Positions 9,720 through 18,565 of a stretch of 64,000 nt of DNA are shown here, one piece after another. Origin of the DNA: Bacillus luti (lineage in GTDB: Bacteria > Bacillota > Bacilli > Bacillales > Bacillaceae_G); contig NZ_MACI01000094.1 in assembly GCF_001884105.1 (NCBI RefSeq), positions 62,001 through 126,000 of the forward strand. The letters run 5' to 3'. The notes beneath the pieces were generated by a model. The model saw only the letters and a list, made by a program, of their open reading frames with translations. It was not told the origin of the DNA and did no database searches. Each line of letters starts with the position of its first letter. Positions within the stretch are counted from its first letter, which is position 1. Made by a program: the position numbers and the translations under genes.

Positions 9720-10037
9720 TGAAAATCCCTCTCTTGTTATCTATTTGTTATCATTGTATCATAATTGTAACAAAAACACACGGTTATATTTCATTGTTTT
9801 AACAAATTTCGACATGAAACGCCATATATGTATATAAGAATGGCATAAGTTTTACTGTTTCTATATGTGTAGATGCCGAATAATCCATATTAATATTACG
9901 GATGTGTAACAGAATATAAAAAAACGAAGGTAATGAAATTACCTTCGTTTTTATCCCGCTATTTGTTGGGAGATAACTGTCCGATTAGTGAAGACTAATA
10001 ATTAGTAGGGAACCCCACTGATTAAAGTTTCACTTTA
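9720..10037. other. Intergenic stretch without genes
   Basis: Holds the upstream region of the 72-aa gene, the terminator 9921-9951, and (9955-10036) a segment with weak hairpins that on the minus strand contains TGAAACTTTAATCAGTGGGG. From memory this string recurs in B. cereus group intergenic regions. No coding signal seen. Confidence 0.4.
9921..9951. terminator. Intrinsic terminator downstream of the nitroreductase
   Basis: 14-bp stem AAAACGAAGGTAAT (9921-9934) and complement (9938-9951), loop GAA. It lies ~85 nt beyond the nitroreductase stop on the minus strand; no plus-strand gene needs it. Confidence 0.7.
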
Positions 10038-10655
10038 TTATTTCGCCCATTCACTCACTTGTTCTACGCTCATTCGTGGGGCAGGATGGCCTTTTAAAGT
10101 TGATTCACCAATTGTAATAAGCATAATTGGTACGTATCGAGATGAAACATTGAATTCTTCTGTAAGTGCTTGAGGATTGAACCCACCAATAGCACAAGTA
10201 TCCCAGCCAGTTGCTTTAGCTGCAAGCATAAGTTGCATTGCTGCTAAAGATGCGTTTGAAAAGGCAGCATCTCTTGGGAATTGTTCACGAGCATATGCAG
10301 ATTCAATATTATTAGCTAAACGTTCTTTTGCTTCTTCTTTCATAAACCCTTGTTCTACAATTGGACCATACACTGGTTCAACATTTTTATAAGCTTCTAA
10401 ATCACCTAAAATGGCAACTACTGCAGAAGCATCAAGAATTTGTTGTTGGTTATAAGCAACTGGGTGCAATCGTTTTTGTACATCTTCGCCTTGGAAAACG
10501 AGGAATTTCCAGTGTTGTAAATTCCAAGCAGAAGGTGCTTGGGCAGCTGCTTTTAAAATTTCGTGTAACTCTGAAGATGAAATTTCTTTTTCAGGGTTGA
10601 ATGCACGTGTAGATGTGCGTTCATATAGAACGTTAAAAAAGTTGTCGTTTGTCAT
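10038..10655 (-). CDS. Nitroreductase-family FMN oxidoreductase
   Basis: 205 aa. NAD(P)H-dependent flavoenzyme of the NfsB/DrgA type. ERTSTRAFNPEKEIS at the N-terminus is the phosphate-binding start of the FMN site; AAQAPSAWNLQHWKF, ASLAAMQLMLAAKATGWDTCAIGGF and the C-terminal hydrophobic strand complete the fold. Members reduce quinones, nitroaromatics or azo compounds; the native substrate is unknown. GGAGG before the ATG. A palindrome lies in its upstream leader (10691-10707), suggesting control by a quinone- or electrophile-sensing regulator of the HxlR/YodB type (inference). Confidence 0.85.
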   Translation of the reverse strand: MTNDNFFNVLYERTSTRAFNPEKEISSSELHEILKAAAQAPSAWNLQHWKFLVFQGEDVQKRLHPVAYNQQQILDASAVVAILGDLEAYKNVEPVYGPIVEQGFMKEEAKERLANNIESAYAREQFPRDAAFSNASLAAMQLMLAAKATGWDTCAIGGFNPQALTEEFNVSSRYVPIMLITIGESTLKGHPAPRMSVEQVSEWAK

Positions 10656-10958
10656 TATATATCCTCCGAATTATATATCAAATATATTCTACTTACATTT
10701 TGTAAGTTATCGAACTTAAGAATATAATATCTGTATTTTAATTGTCAAGTTTTAAAGGGTAAGCTAGGGCATTCATACAAACGATACAATTCCAATAATC
10801 ATACACTAAAAAAGGAATTTGTAGAGTCAAAAAAGAAAAGAGAACATTCTCAATTAGCTTGTTAACGTGTATCCCTCATTAATTAATATGTTTGGTATTA
10901 TAAAATATTTGTGAGGAATTCAGTAGAACAAGATATATGAAGTGAGTGAAGACTAGTG
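10656..10958. other. Divergent intergenic region nitroreductase / diguanylate cyclase
   Basis: Apart from the nitroreductase promoter and operator, it holds a short palindrome GAGAACATTCTC (10841-10852) and the AT-rich region upstream of the GGDEF gene. No coding signal. Confidence 0.5.
10691..10748 (-). promoter_or_regulatory. Nitroreductase promoter with downstream palindromic operator
   Basis: On the minus strand: TTGACA (complement of 10743-10748), 16-nt spacer, TATATT (complement of 10721-10726), then the palindrome ACTTACA-TTT-TGTAAGT at 10691-10707, about +8 to +24 from the expected start. Position and shape suit a repressor roadblock. The box resembles YodB/HxlR-family sites as I remember them. 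Confidence 0.6.
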
Positions 10959-12251
10959 ATGAACATACTACATTTTTTATTAGAGAATACGGTTTTCCAA
11001 AATGTATTACAAGATCTTCAGTTAAATGTCCTTTATATAGAAAATGGGTGCACACATCAACAAACGATAGAAAATATCCATCCAAAATGTATGTTTATAG
11101 CAAATAGTTTTGAAGAAGGAGAAGTATTGTTTCATAAGACTAGGCCGCATATTGTAATTATGTATGTAACGGATTTTTCTCAAATAAAATATATAAAGAA
11201 TATGTATAATCCGCATAGTACATTCATTGTCATTTGGGATCAACAGATAACAAGCGAGTTTGCAGAGGTGCTTACGTTAGGAATACGTAATATCGTGATA
11301 GCCCCTGTGACTCCACAAATGGTGTTAGAGGAAGTAAATAAGAGTTTGTATCAGCTTTCTTTAGTACGACAAGTAAGTTTGCAACAAGAACTACTTCAAA
11401 CGATGTTTGATTTTCAAAATGACCTATTATTCATAGTAGAAGACGATGAGATTGTTGATTGTAATACGAATTTTTTAGCGTTTTTCGGATATGAAAATTT
11501 GTTTGCCTATCGTGAGCAACATTTAGTATTTGCTGAACATTTTATTAGAGAAAATGGATACTATTCGACGACTCATGATATAACATGGCTAGATGATACA
11601 TTATCATATGATAGAAGAATTAAGATGTCCAATTATGAAGGGATCGTATCAACTTTTTTATTACGTGCGACACCATTGCCAGAAGATTTATCGAGATTTA
11701 TTGTAAAGTGTACAGAGATTACAGAATTAGATGAAATCTATCAACAACAAGAAAGGCTTGCTATGATAGATTCGTTAACAGAGATTTATAATCGTTTGAA
11801 ATTCCAACAAATACTAGAGGCAGAATGGGATAATGCGATGCGTAACAATGAAAACATAGCACTTATTTTATTTGATATAGATAATTTTAAAAAAGTAAAT
11901 GACACGTATGGTCATGATTTTGGTGATTTAGCATTAATTCAGCTTGCAGAACTTATGAAATCTAAAGTGGAGCATCAACATGTATTTGCAAGGTGGGGTG
12001 GCGAAGAATTTATTATATTAGTGACAGATACAGTAGAAAAAGAAGCATTTCAAGTTGCGGAGTCACTACGATTTTTCATTGAAACAAAGCAATTCTCTGG
12101 AATTTCGAAATTAACAGCGAGTTTTGGAGTTGCGTTATATGAAAAAGGGATTACAAAGGAAGAATTAATGCAAAGAGCGGATATTGCATTATATGAAGCG
12201 AAAAAAAATGGAAAGAATCAAGTATGTGTGTATAGAAAAGAAAAAATGTGA
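10959..12251 (+). CDS. Diguanylate cyclase: pseudo-receiver + PAS + GGDEF
   Basis: 430 aa soluble protein predicted to make c-di-GMP. Residues ~1-130 look like a response-regulator fold, but the usual phospho-acceptor Asp position reads VIMYVTD, so it is probably not phosphorylated. Residues ~140-255 are PAS-like (FIVEDDEIVDCNTNFLAFFGY). The GGDEF domain (~265-430) has DSLTEIYNR, FDIDNFKKVNDTYGHDFGD and active GGEEF at 347-351. The RxxD product-inhibition site normally five residues before GGEEF is absent (EHQH there). ATG 10959 is preferred over GTG 10956. Stand-alone gene. Confidence 0.88.
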   Translation: MNILHFLLENTVFQNVLQDLQLNVLYIENGCTHQQTIENIHPKCMFIANSFEEGEVLFHKTRPHIVIMYVTDFSQIKYIKNMYNPHSTFIVIWDQQITSEFAEVLTLGIRNIVIAPVTPQMVLEEVNKSLYQLSLVRQVSLQQELLQTMFDFQNDLLFIVEDDEIVDCNTNFLAFFGYENLFAYREQHLVFAEHFIRENGYYSTTHDITWLDDTLSYDRRIKMSNYEGIVSTFLLRATPLPEDLSRFIVKCTEITELDEIYQQQERLAMIDSLTEIYNRLKFQQILEAEWDNAMRNNENIALILFDIDNFKKVNDTYGHDFGDLALIQLAELMKSKVEHQHVFARWGGEEFIILVTDTVEKEAFQVAESLRFFIETKQFSGISKLTASFGVALYEKGITKEELMQRADIALYEAKKNGKNQVCVYRKEKM

Positions 12252-12255
12252 TTTT

Positions 12256-12283
12256 TCGCAACAAATTGTTGCGATTTTTTTTT
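12256..12283 (+). terminator. Terminator of the diguanylate cyclase gene
   Basis: 8-bp stem TCGCAACA (12256-12263) / TGTTGCGA (12267-12274) followed by a 9-T run. Confidence 0.85.
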
Positions 12284-12340
12284 ATTGTTTGATAATAGAA
12301 TATGGGGGCACTTTGAAAGAAGGAATTATGGAGGAACAAC

Positions 12341-13474
12341 ATGATAAAAAAAATAATGATAATGGCCTCACTGTCTGCTGTAGTTTGCGGTGGAGTATAC
12401 TATTTTCTCTATAATCCCAATATAAAGGAAAGCACTTTATTAACCACTAAGGTGAATCCTACTATTGAATCAGAAGTACAAGAGAATATAGAAGAAAAAG
12501 AACAACAAATTGATTATGCTAGTATATCTCAAAAGTTAGATCAGTATTTAATAGGAAAGCAATTTAATGGAACAGTTTTAGTAACCGATAAAGAGCGTGT
12601 TATATTGAATAAAGGATATGGATATGCTGATATTCAAAATAAAATAGAGAATACGCCTCAAACAAAATATCGTATCGGTTCTATTACGAAAACAGTTGTT
12701 GCTACATCTATTTTACAGCTGCAGGAACAAGGAAAGTTAAATATTCAAGATAATGTAAACAAATATATACCTTCTTTTCCAGCAGATAAAAATATCACTT
12801 TATATCATTTGTTAACGCACACATCAGGTTTACCAGAAAAAGGGGAAGGGAAAGTGAATGCGTCTTCCCGTATAAACTTAGTAAATTGGATTGGAAGTCA
12901 AAAATTAGCGTTTCAGCCAGGGGAAGGTTGGAGATATACAGATTATAATTATATGGTGCTTGCCTATATTATAGAAAGCATATCAAAAAAAACTTTAGGA
13001 GATTACATAAAAGAAAATATATTTACTAAAGCCGAAATGCATGAATCTGGTATGGGAAATACGACTCCAGGTGATCAGCATTTTACTAAAGGGTATGTAA
13101 AGAAAGACAATGTACTTGAACCTGCACAAAAATTATCAATGGATTGGTTATATGGTTGTGGTGAGATGTATACGACAGTTGGAGATATGAAGAAATTAGA
13201 CGAAGCGATTATAAATGGGAAACTTCTCTCTGAACAAAGTATACAAGCGATGTTTTCACCTTCAGCAGAACGGAAATATGCATTTAGCTTTTATATATAT
13301 CCGGATTATTTTCATAATCATGGTGTACTATCTGGTTGGAATACTTTCAATAATTTTAATAAAGAAAAAGGGACTTTTGTTATTTTATTTTCAAATGTGA
13401 AAAATAGTATGGATGATGATTTTAATAAAGAGTTTCGGAAGATGGTAAGTGATTTATTAGAGCAAAGGGGATAA
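12341..13474 (+). CDS. Membrane-anchored beta-lactamase/PBP-fold serine hydrolase
   Basis: 377 aa. An N-terminal hydrophobic anchor (residues ~2-22) is followed by a charged linker and a class C beta-lactamase/transpeptidase domain. SITKT gives the SxxK nucleophile motif, YTDYNY the YxN motif, and HGVLSGW the third (HxG-type) motif. Members act as D-Ala-D-Ala carboxypeptidases, D-amino-acid esterases or peptidases; real beta-lactamase activity is not implied. GGAGG 8 nt before ATG. It ends 4 nt before the next gene, so it is likely co-transcribed with it. Confidence 0.85.
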   Translation: MIKKIMIMASLSAVVCGGVYYFLYNPNIKESTLLTTKVNPTIESEVQENIEEKEQQIDYASISQKLDQYLIGKQFNGTVLVTDKERVILNKGYGYADIQNKIENTPQTKYRIGSITKTVVATSILQLQEQGKLNIQDNVNKYIPSFPADKNITLYHLLTHTSGLPEKGEGKVNASSRINLVNWIGSQKLAFQPGEGWRYTDYNYMVLAYIIESISKKTLGDYIKENIFTKAEMHESGMGNTTPGDQHFTKGYVKKDNVLEPAQKLSMDWLYGCGEMYTTVGDMKKLDEAIINGKLLSEQSIQAMFSPSAERKYAFSFYIYPDYFHNHGVLSGWNTFNNFNKEKGTFVILFSNVKNSMDDDFNKEFRKMVSDLLEQRG

Positions 13475-13478
13475 GAAT

Positions 13479-14357
13479 ATGGAAAACAAAATTTTATCAA
13501 TAGGTTTTATCGGTATTGGTGTAATGGGAAAAAGTATGGTTCATCATTTAATGCAAGAAGGTCATACAGTATATGTATACAATAGAACAAAAGCGAAGAC
13601 AGATTCTTTAGTGCAAGATGGTGCTAATTGGTGTGATACACCGAAAGAGTTAGTGAAGCAAGTTGATGTTGTAATGACTATGGTTGGATATCCACATGAT
13701 GTAGAAGAAGTATATTTTGGGATAGATGGAATTTTAGAGAATGCAAATGAAGGCACGATAGCAATTGATTTTACAACATCTACTCCAACATTGGCAAAAC
13801 GTATCAATGAAGTGGGTAAAAGAAAGAATGTATATACACTGGATGCACCTGTATCTGGAGGAGATGTTGGTGCTAAAGAGGCTAGACTCGCAATTATGGT
13901 CGGTGGAGAGAAAGAAATATATGATAGATGTTTACCGTTATTTGAAAAACTAGGAACAAATATTCAGTTGCAAGGGCCAGCTGGTAGTGGACAACATACA
14001 AAAATGTGTAATCAAATTGCGATTGCTTCTAACATGATAGGAGTATGTGAGGCTGTTGCTTACGCGAAAAGGGCTGGACTAGATCCAGATAAAGTATTAG
14101 AGAGCATTTCAACGGGTGCAGCAGGTAGTTGGTCATTAAGTAATTTAGCTCCTCGCATGTTAAAGGGAGATTTTGAACCAGGATTTTATGTGAAACATTT
14201 TATGAAAGATATGAAGATTGCTTTAGATGAGGCTGAAAAATTACAATTACCAGTACCAGGTTTAAGCTTGGCGAAGGAATTGTATGATGAGTTAATTAAA
14301 GATGGAGAAGAGGATAGTGGAACACAAGTGTTATACAAAAAATACATCAGGGGGTAA
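13479..14357 (+). CDS. 3-hydroxyisobutyrate dehydrogenase-family NAD(P) oxidoreductase (YkwC-like)
   Basis: 292 aa. N-terminal Rossmann fold with GFIGIGVMGKSM (GxGxxG), substrate-binding motif DAPVSGGDVGAKEARL, and the helical C-terminal domain with catalytic Lys in GSGQHTKMCNQI. The family (HIBADH, tartronate semialdehyde reductase, succinic semialdehyde reductase) cannot be split by sequence here. Downstream of the serine hydrolase by 4 nt and upstream of a small unknown gene by 5 nt, forming a three-gene unit. Confidence 0.85.
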   Translation: MENKILSIGFIGIGVMGKSMVHHLMQEGHTVYVYNRTKAKTDSLVQDGANWCDTPKELVKQVDVVMTMVGYPHDVEEVYFGIDGILENANEGTIAIDFTTSTPTLAKRINEVGKRKNVYTLDAPVSGGDVGAKEARLAIMVGGEKEIYDRCLPLFEKLGTNIQLQGPAGSGQHTKMCNQIAIASNMIGVCEAVAYAKRAGLDPDKVLESISTGAAGSWSLSNLAPRMLKGDFEPGFYVKHFMKDMKIALDEAEKLQLPVPGLSLAKELYDELIKDGEEDSGTQVLYKKYIRG

Positions 14358-14362
14358 ACAAG

Positions 14363-14695
14363 ATGGACCTTCAAAAGTTTGACGAAATTATTGATACTGT
14401 GCAGCGAACAACTTGTGTGCCGATTAATGATAAGCAAAAAGAAGCTTTTAAACAAAAATATGATTTTGAACCAAGTTTCGAATATGGAAGAGATGAGAAG
14501 AGCCATTATGTTATACGAACTTCGAAAAAGATGTTAGAGGAAATGGAGTTTTATTTGGCACTGAAATATGATCGGGATGGTATTTCCCTTTATATGCATG
14601 CTGAGATTGAAGGGACATGTTATGTATCCGTTAGCTATAGTGAAGATGCGCTTCATTTACAAGAATTATTTCAATTCCTAGAAGAAAATAAATAA
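14363..14695 (+). CDS. Conserved hypothetical protein, 110 aa
   Basis: Not recognised. Acidic, no signal peptide or membrane segment. Pattern of an N-terminal helix pair (MDLQKFDEIIDTVQRT, NDKQKEAFKQKY) then alternating strands (HYVIRTSKKM, FYLALKYDRDGISLYMHAEI, CYVSVSYSEDALH) and a final helix. Starts 5 nt after the dehydrogenase gene, preceded by AGGGGGT; last gene of the operon, followed by a terminator that overlaps its stop. Confidence 0.7.
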   Translation: MDLQKFDEIIDTVQRTTCVPINDKQKEAFKQKYDFEPSFEYGRDEKSHYVIRTSKKMLEEMEFYLALKYDRDGISLYMHAEIEGTCYVSVSYSEDALHLQELFQFLEENK

Positions 14696-14720
14696 AAGTC
14701 CTCATTTGAGGACTTTTATT
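14691..14720 (+). terminator. Terminator of the 12.3-14.7 kb operon
   Basis: 14-bp stem AATAAAAGTCCTCA (14691-14704) / complement (14707-14720); overlaps the stop codon. Confidence 0.82.
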
Positions 14721-14746
14721 TATTTAGATATATTTAATTTTTATCA

Positions 14747-15022
14747 TTATAAGTTGGAAGCCCGGCGGCATCGCTCAATCGGGAATGGAATCACTTGCGC
14801 GAGGTGATTAGGACCAAATTGTTTTGTACGAGCATGGCGTAATATATAAAATGCACACAGAATTGAAACAGGAATAGCGCCGAATAAACCAAAAAATAAA
14901 GCGCTTACACAAGATGCCACAAAACCTAAAACGCCAACTTCTAATTCTTCCATAATAGCTCCTAAAATAACAGGAATAGCTCCGCATGAAACTCCTAGTA
15001 TAAGTGCGATAAGTATACTCAT
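14747..15022 (-). CDS. Small membrane protein, 91 aa
   Basis: Three hydrophobic stretches (residues ~4-24, ~29-50, ~46-62) rich in Gly/Ala/Val, then a basic tail (RHARTKQFGPNH...RCRRASNL). GGGGGAT before ATG 15022. No family recognised. Convergent with the plus-strand operon. Upstream are helically phased A-tracts (15101-15140). Confidence 0.6.
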   Translation of the reverse strand: MSILIALILGVSCGAIPVILGAIMEELEVGVLGFVASCVSALFFGLFGAIPVSILCAFYILRHARTKQFGPNHLAQVIPFPIERCRRASNL

Positions 15023-15200
15023 GATTATCCCCCTCTGTTTGCAATATTATTTTCCTTATTAGTAATTGTAGTATATCACACATAAAACAGAATTTTCAGA
15101 AAAAGTTCAAAAAAAGTTCAATAAATGTTCGAAAAGTGTTAAAAAATCGAAGAGGGTAATTCCACCTTAAAAAGGAAAGAAAGAGATTTTTGAGTGAATA

Positions 15201-15237
15201 AAAAATCAGACTTATTTCAAAAAATGAAATAAGTCTG
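15201..15237 (-). terminator. Terminator of the mtnWXBD operon
   Basis: Stem 15207-15219 / 15225-15237 (CAGACTTATTTCA and complement). On the minus strand it is followed by ATTTTTTATT, so it ends the mtn transcript ~80 nt after mtnD. Confidence 0.8.
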
Positions 15238-15317
15238 TTCTATAGGAGGATGTATATATGTAGAGTGAATAAAAGGTTGGAAAAGGGGGTCCATGTCCTT
15301 TTATTCAACTAGCTACC

Positions 15318-15830
15318 TTAATAGATTGGAACCCAGCCTTCAGTTGTAACAAAAATACGGATAGCTACAACTTGGCGATCATCTTGCAAGGTAAAATAAT
15401 GTCTTGCATTTTCAGGAACAGAGATTAGATCGCCTGGCTCAAGTTCAACGTCAAAGAATATCCCATCTTTGCCTTCAATAGCAAAGATGCCATGACCACT
15501 GACAATAAAGCGGACTTCATCATCAGTATGATGGTGTTCTTTTTGGAAATTAATTAACAATTCGTCAAGGTTGGGTGTACTACTTGAAAGTGAAATTACA
15601 TCATGTGCTTTATAACCTCGACGCGCTGAAACATCAGCGATTTCTTTTGAAAACACTGCTAATATTTCAGCTTTGTTTTCATCTGTTAACGAATAATTTT
15701 CATTTAAATGAGTAGGAAGTTTAGAAATATTCCATTTCTCATATAAAACGCCTTCTTCTTGTAGAAATTTTGATACTTCCACCTCATTTTCAATGCGAGT
15801 ATTTACTTCATGAATACGAATTTGCGCCAT
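15318..15830 (-). CDS. mtnD: Acireductone dioxygenase MtnD
   Basis: 170 aa cupin metalloenzyme. Oxidises 1,2-dihydroxy-3-keto-5-methylthiopentene to 2-keto-4-methylthiobutyrate and formate (Fe form), the last oxidative step of methionine salvage. Cupin metal ligands are seen in [10 protein letters not shown] and in ENARHYF, with GDLISVP between. Overlaps mtnB by 23 bp, the last gene of mtnWXBD. Confidence 0.95.
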   Translation of the reverse strand: MAQIRIHEVNTRIENEVEVSKFLQEEGVLYEKWNISKLPTHLNENYSLTDENKAEILAVFSKEIADVSARRGYKAHDVISLSSSTPNLDELLINFQKEHHHTDDEVRFIVSGHGIFAIEGKDGIFFDVELEPGDLISVPENARHYFTLQDDRQVVAIRIFVTTEGWVPIY

Positions 15831-16446
15831 TAGAAACGCCTCCTTGAATTGATAATAGTTTTATATGAAATTGGAATAAAAACTCATAAGCTTCTAATCT
15901 TTTCTTTGCATCAAAGCTATCTCGACCCCATACGGTAATACCATGATTACGGATTAATACTGCTCCCGAATCTCCTTGTATATGCTTTCGGAAATTTTCT
16001 CCGAGCGTTGGGATATGGGCATGGTTTTCGATAATAGGAATGTGAATTGTTGCACCTTCTTCCCAAATATCAAGGGCTTTAATAATTTCTTGATTTTGAA
16101 GTGTGACTGCATCACTATATAAATTTGTGATGACATTGTTATCAGTTGTATGAACATGAAGTACGCACCCGGCATTCGTATTGTTATAAATATGTGTATG
16201 CAATATTGTTTCTGCTGAAGGGCGTAATTCGGTATCTAATACGGGAACCCCTAGATGATCTACTAACAGAAAATCATCTGGAGTAGTTTTTGTTTTATCT
16301 TTACCGCTTGCGGTAATAAGAAAAGTAAGTGGCTCATGACTAACTTTTATAGAAATATTCCCACTTGTTGCTGGAAACCAATTTCGTGTTGTTAACTCTT
16401 TTTTAATCTCGCTTAAGTCATACCATTGACGAAAAAGTTGTTTCAT
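15808..16446 (-). CDS. mtnB: Methylthioribulose-1-phosphate dehydratase MtnB
   Basis: 212 aa class II aldolase/adducin-fold zinc enzyme; dehydrates 5-methylthioribulose-1-P to the diketo-phosphate. Zinc His residues appear in HVHTTDNN and [19 protein letters not shown] is the phosphate-binding start. Overlaps mtnX by 4 bp and mtnD by 23 bp, so translation is coupled. Confidence 0.94.
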   Translation of the reverse strand: MKQLFRQWYDLSEIKKELTTRNWFPATSGNISIKVSHEPLTFLITASGKDKTKTTPDDFLLVDHLGVPVLDTELRPSAETILHTHIYNNTNAGCVLHVHTTDNNVITNLYSDAVTLQNQEIIKALDIWEEGATIHIPIIENHAHIPTLGENFRKHIQGDSGAVLIRNHGITVWGRDSFDAKKRLEAYEFLFQFHIKLLSIQGGVSNGANSYS

Positions 16447-17102
16447 AATTTCACCTCCAACAAATGTTTTAATTCAGCTAGAACATCGTGAAATGTTCCA
16501 AAGGGTGTATAAGCAATATGATTTTCTTCACACTTTGTAATAAGGAAGTCGCGAGCAAACACTTTATCAGCTTGTTTCGCTGCTTGTAAATCAGTAATAG
16601 AATCTCCAATTACAATATGAAAATCATTTGTATCACTTAATTTACGGATTAGTGACGATTTACATAACCCGCAATGGTTTTGACAATGCTCATCACAAGG
16701 ATGAGGCCAATTAACTGTAATAAATTCTGCTGAAAAGTCTGTTTCATTACAGTAAATTTGCTCTTTTGGAATGATCCCTTGTAAGAGTGGATAGACGAAA
16801 AAATCCATCCCACCTGATATAACGTAAAAAGAAATATTATTTTCATTTACAAATTGTATAAATTCATGAAATCCAGTACGAATTTCGGCAGTTTCTATTA
16901 AAAACTGAATTATTTCATTCTGCAAATTAGTAGGTAGCAATTGAAATAATTGAGAAACACCTTCTTGAATAGTAAGCTCTTGTGATAAAATTCTATTCTT
17001 TACTTCTTCTGCTTCTGGTGGTGCGAATTTTTCCATAATGGACATGATATTATCGTTATTTGTAATCGTACCATCGAAATCACAAAACACTTGAATACTC
17101 AT
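16443..17102 (-). CDS. mtnX: HK-MTPenyl-1-P phosphatase MtnX
   Basis: 219 aa HAD-superfamily phosphatase that dephosphorylates 2-hydroxy-3-keto-5-methylthiopentenyl-1-phosphate. [11 protein letters not shown] is motif [11 protein letters not shown] motif II, and [11 protein letters not shown] motif IV. A Cys/His group ([15 protein letters not shown]) in the middle is typical of MtnX. Overlaps mtnW and mtnB by 4 bp each. Confidence 0.94.
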   Translation of the reverse strand: MSIQVFCDFDGTITNNDNIMSIMEKFAPPEAEEVKNRILSQELTIQEGVSQLFQLLPTNLQNEIIQFLIETAEIRTGFHEFIQFVNENNISFYVISGGMDFFVYPLLQGIIPKEQIYCNETDFSAEFITVNWPHPCDEHCQNHCGLCKSSLIRKLSDTNDFHIVIGDSITDLQAAKQADKVFARDFLITKCEENHIAYTPFGTFHDVLAELKHLLEVKL

Positions 17103-18343
17103 AATTTCACCTCATGTGAGGGATTTCCCCATATTTGTAGTGCGCTATGCAAATTTATGTCGTCTACTTCATGGAGTGGTTTTCCTTGCAAAGTAGCTTC
17201 AATTGCAGTACGGAATGCTTTCCCGCCGCCTTGCGCTCCATTTGGATGTCCGTGTATCCCGCCGCCAGCATTAATAACAACATCTTTACCAAAATCCCGT
17301 AGAATAAAGGGAACGAAACCAGGATGAATGCCAGCAGACGGAACAGAAAAACTCTTCTTGAAAAATGCATCATCTTCAGTTAAATGTTTTGAGATGGCAA
17401 GAGCCTCTTCTTTTTCTAGCGCAACACTTCCATATGGAGATGGGAATAATGAAAAATCAGCCCCAGCATAACGAAGCAGCTTTCCAAGTAATAATGGAGA
17501 TGAGATTCCATATAACTGTGAGGCTGAATAAGCACCACTTACAGCAGGGTGTGCCATAATAGGAACTGAAATTTCATCATCTTCTGCAAGTGATTGCAGT
17601 ACATCTAGTCCATAAGCGAATGCGTTAAATAATAGAATATCAGCCCCAGCTTGCACTGCGCGTTTCGCATTTTCTTTTAAGTCAAAAGTTCGTCCTGTTA
17701 AATTTACGGCATATAACGTTTTATGGCCGTGTGTTTCATATACGGATTGTAAAACTTCTTTTCCAGATACAATTCGCTTCGTTAGTGGTGTTAATGCATT
17801 CTCAAATAAAATTTCATCATCTTTTACGATATCCACACCACCACTTGCTTGATCACGTAATTGAGTTTTTAAATATCCAATATTTCGCCCAATCATGCCT
17901 TTAAAAATACTCATTAAAAGAGGACGGTCATACACTTGTAAAAGGTTTCGAATACCATCTATACCGAACTTAGGACCAGGAAAATGCTTTTTTAACTCAT
18001 CTGAAAAAGTTAAATCAATCAATTTCACTTCACCATCAAGTGATAGTTTTCCGAATGTAGTTGTTAAAATCGCTGGTAAGTCTGGACTGAAATTTAATAA
18101 CGGGTATTCGATTTTAATAACCCCGCGTTTTACTTTTTTACCTAGATACGAATTGATATGTTCTTGTTCATCTAATTCCTCAACATGAATGACATTGCCT
18201 TTATGCTGCTTTAATTGTTCTTGTAATAAGTGTGGCAAATGAGTCCAAGAGCCAATTGTTAAACCGAGTGCAATTTGCTCAGCTTTTTTTTCTAAGTTAT
18301 GTGAACCATCATGGATTAAATACGTCGCTATTATTCCGCTCAT
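17099..18343 (-). CDS. mtnW: DK-MTP-1-P enolase MtnW (RuBisCO-like protein)
   Basis: 414 aa RuBisCO-like protein (form IV) acting as 2,3-diketo-5-methylthiopentyl-1-phosphate enolase, not as a CO2 fixer. [14 protein letters not shown] contains the carbamylated Lys and Mg-binding Asp/Glu pattern; [18 protein letters not shown]-like phosphate loop is present ([13 protein letters not shown]). First gene after the minus-strand SAM-I riboswitch and its terminator, so it should be on when SAM is low. Confidence 0.95.
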   Translation of the reverse strand: MSGIIATYLIHDGSHNLEKKAEQIALGLTIGSWTHLPHLLQEQLKQHKGNVIHVEELDEQEHINSYLGKKVKRGVIKIEYPLLNFSPDLPAILTTTFGKLSLDGEVKLIDLTFSDELKKHFPGPKFGIDGIRNLLQVYDRPLLMSIFKGMIGRNIGYLKTQLRDQASGGVDIVKDDEILFENALTPLTKRIVSGKEVLQSVYETHGHKTLYAVNLTGRTFDLKENAKRAVQAGADILLFNAFAYGLDVLQSLAEDDEISVPIMAHPAVSGAYSASQLYGISSPLLLGKLLRYAGADFSLFPSPYGSVALEKEEALAISKHLTEDDAFFKKSFSVPSAGIHPGFVPFILRDFGKDVVINAGGGIHGHPNGAQGGGKAFRTAIEATLQGKPLHEVDDINLHSALQIWGNPSHEVKL

Positions 18344-18365
18344 TGTTATAACCTCCTAGTTAAAT

Positions 18366-18398
18366 AAAAAAACCTCTCAGCTAAGGAGAGGTTTTTTT
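18366..18398 (-). terminator. Expression-platform terminator of the mtnW riboswitch
   Basis: Stem AAACCTCTC / GAGAGGTTT (arms 18370-18378 and 18386-18394) within 18366-18398, A-run to T-run. The loop side TAAGGAG (18382-18388) is complementary to the 3' P1 strand (CTCCTTA at 18407-18413), giving a clear antiterminator alternative. Confidence 0.85.
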
Positions 18399-18513
18399 AC
18401 AACCAGCTCCTTATCTGTCAGCATAATGCTGCGAGAATTAGCACCGTGTCTACGATTGTAGATCGGTTGCCGGGTTTCGTCGGGCTCGTCCCTCCACCTG
18501 CTCTTGATAAGAA
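18399..18513 (-). promoter_or_regulatory. SAM-I riboswitch (S-box) upstream of mtnW
   Basis: On the minus strand it reads CTTATCAAGAGCAGGTGGAG then ACGAGCCCGACGAAACCCGG, CAACC, the variable stem, ACGGTGCTAATTC, and the closing AGATAAGG. These are the conserved S-box blocks. Together with the terminator at 18366-18398 it should stop mtnWXBD transcription when SAM is high. Confidence 0.95.
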
Positions 18514-18565
18514 GTATTTAGAAATGTTTAAATTTTTAAGATAACTGAATTTTGTCAGATATTTT

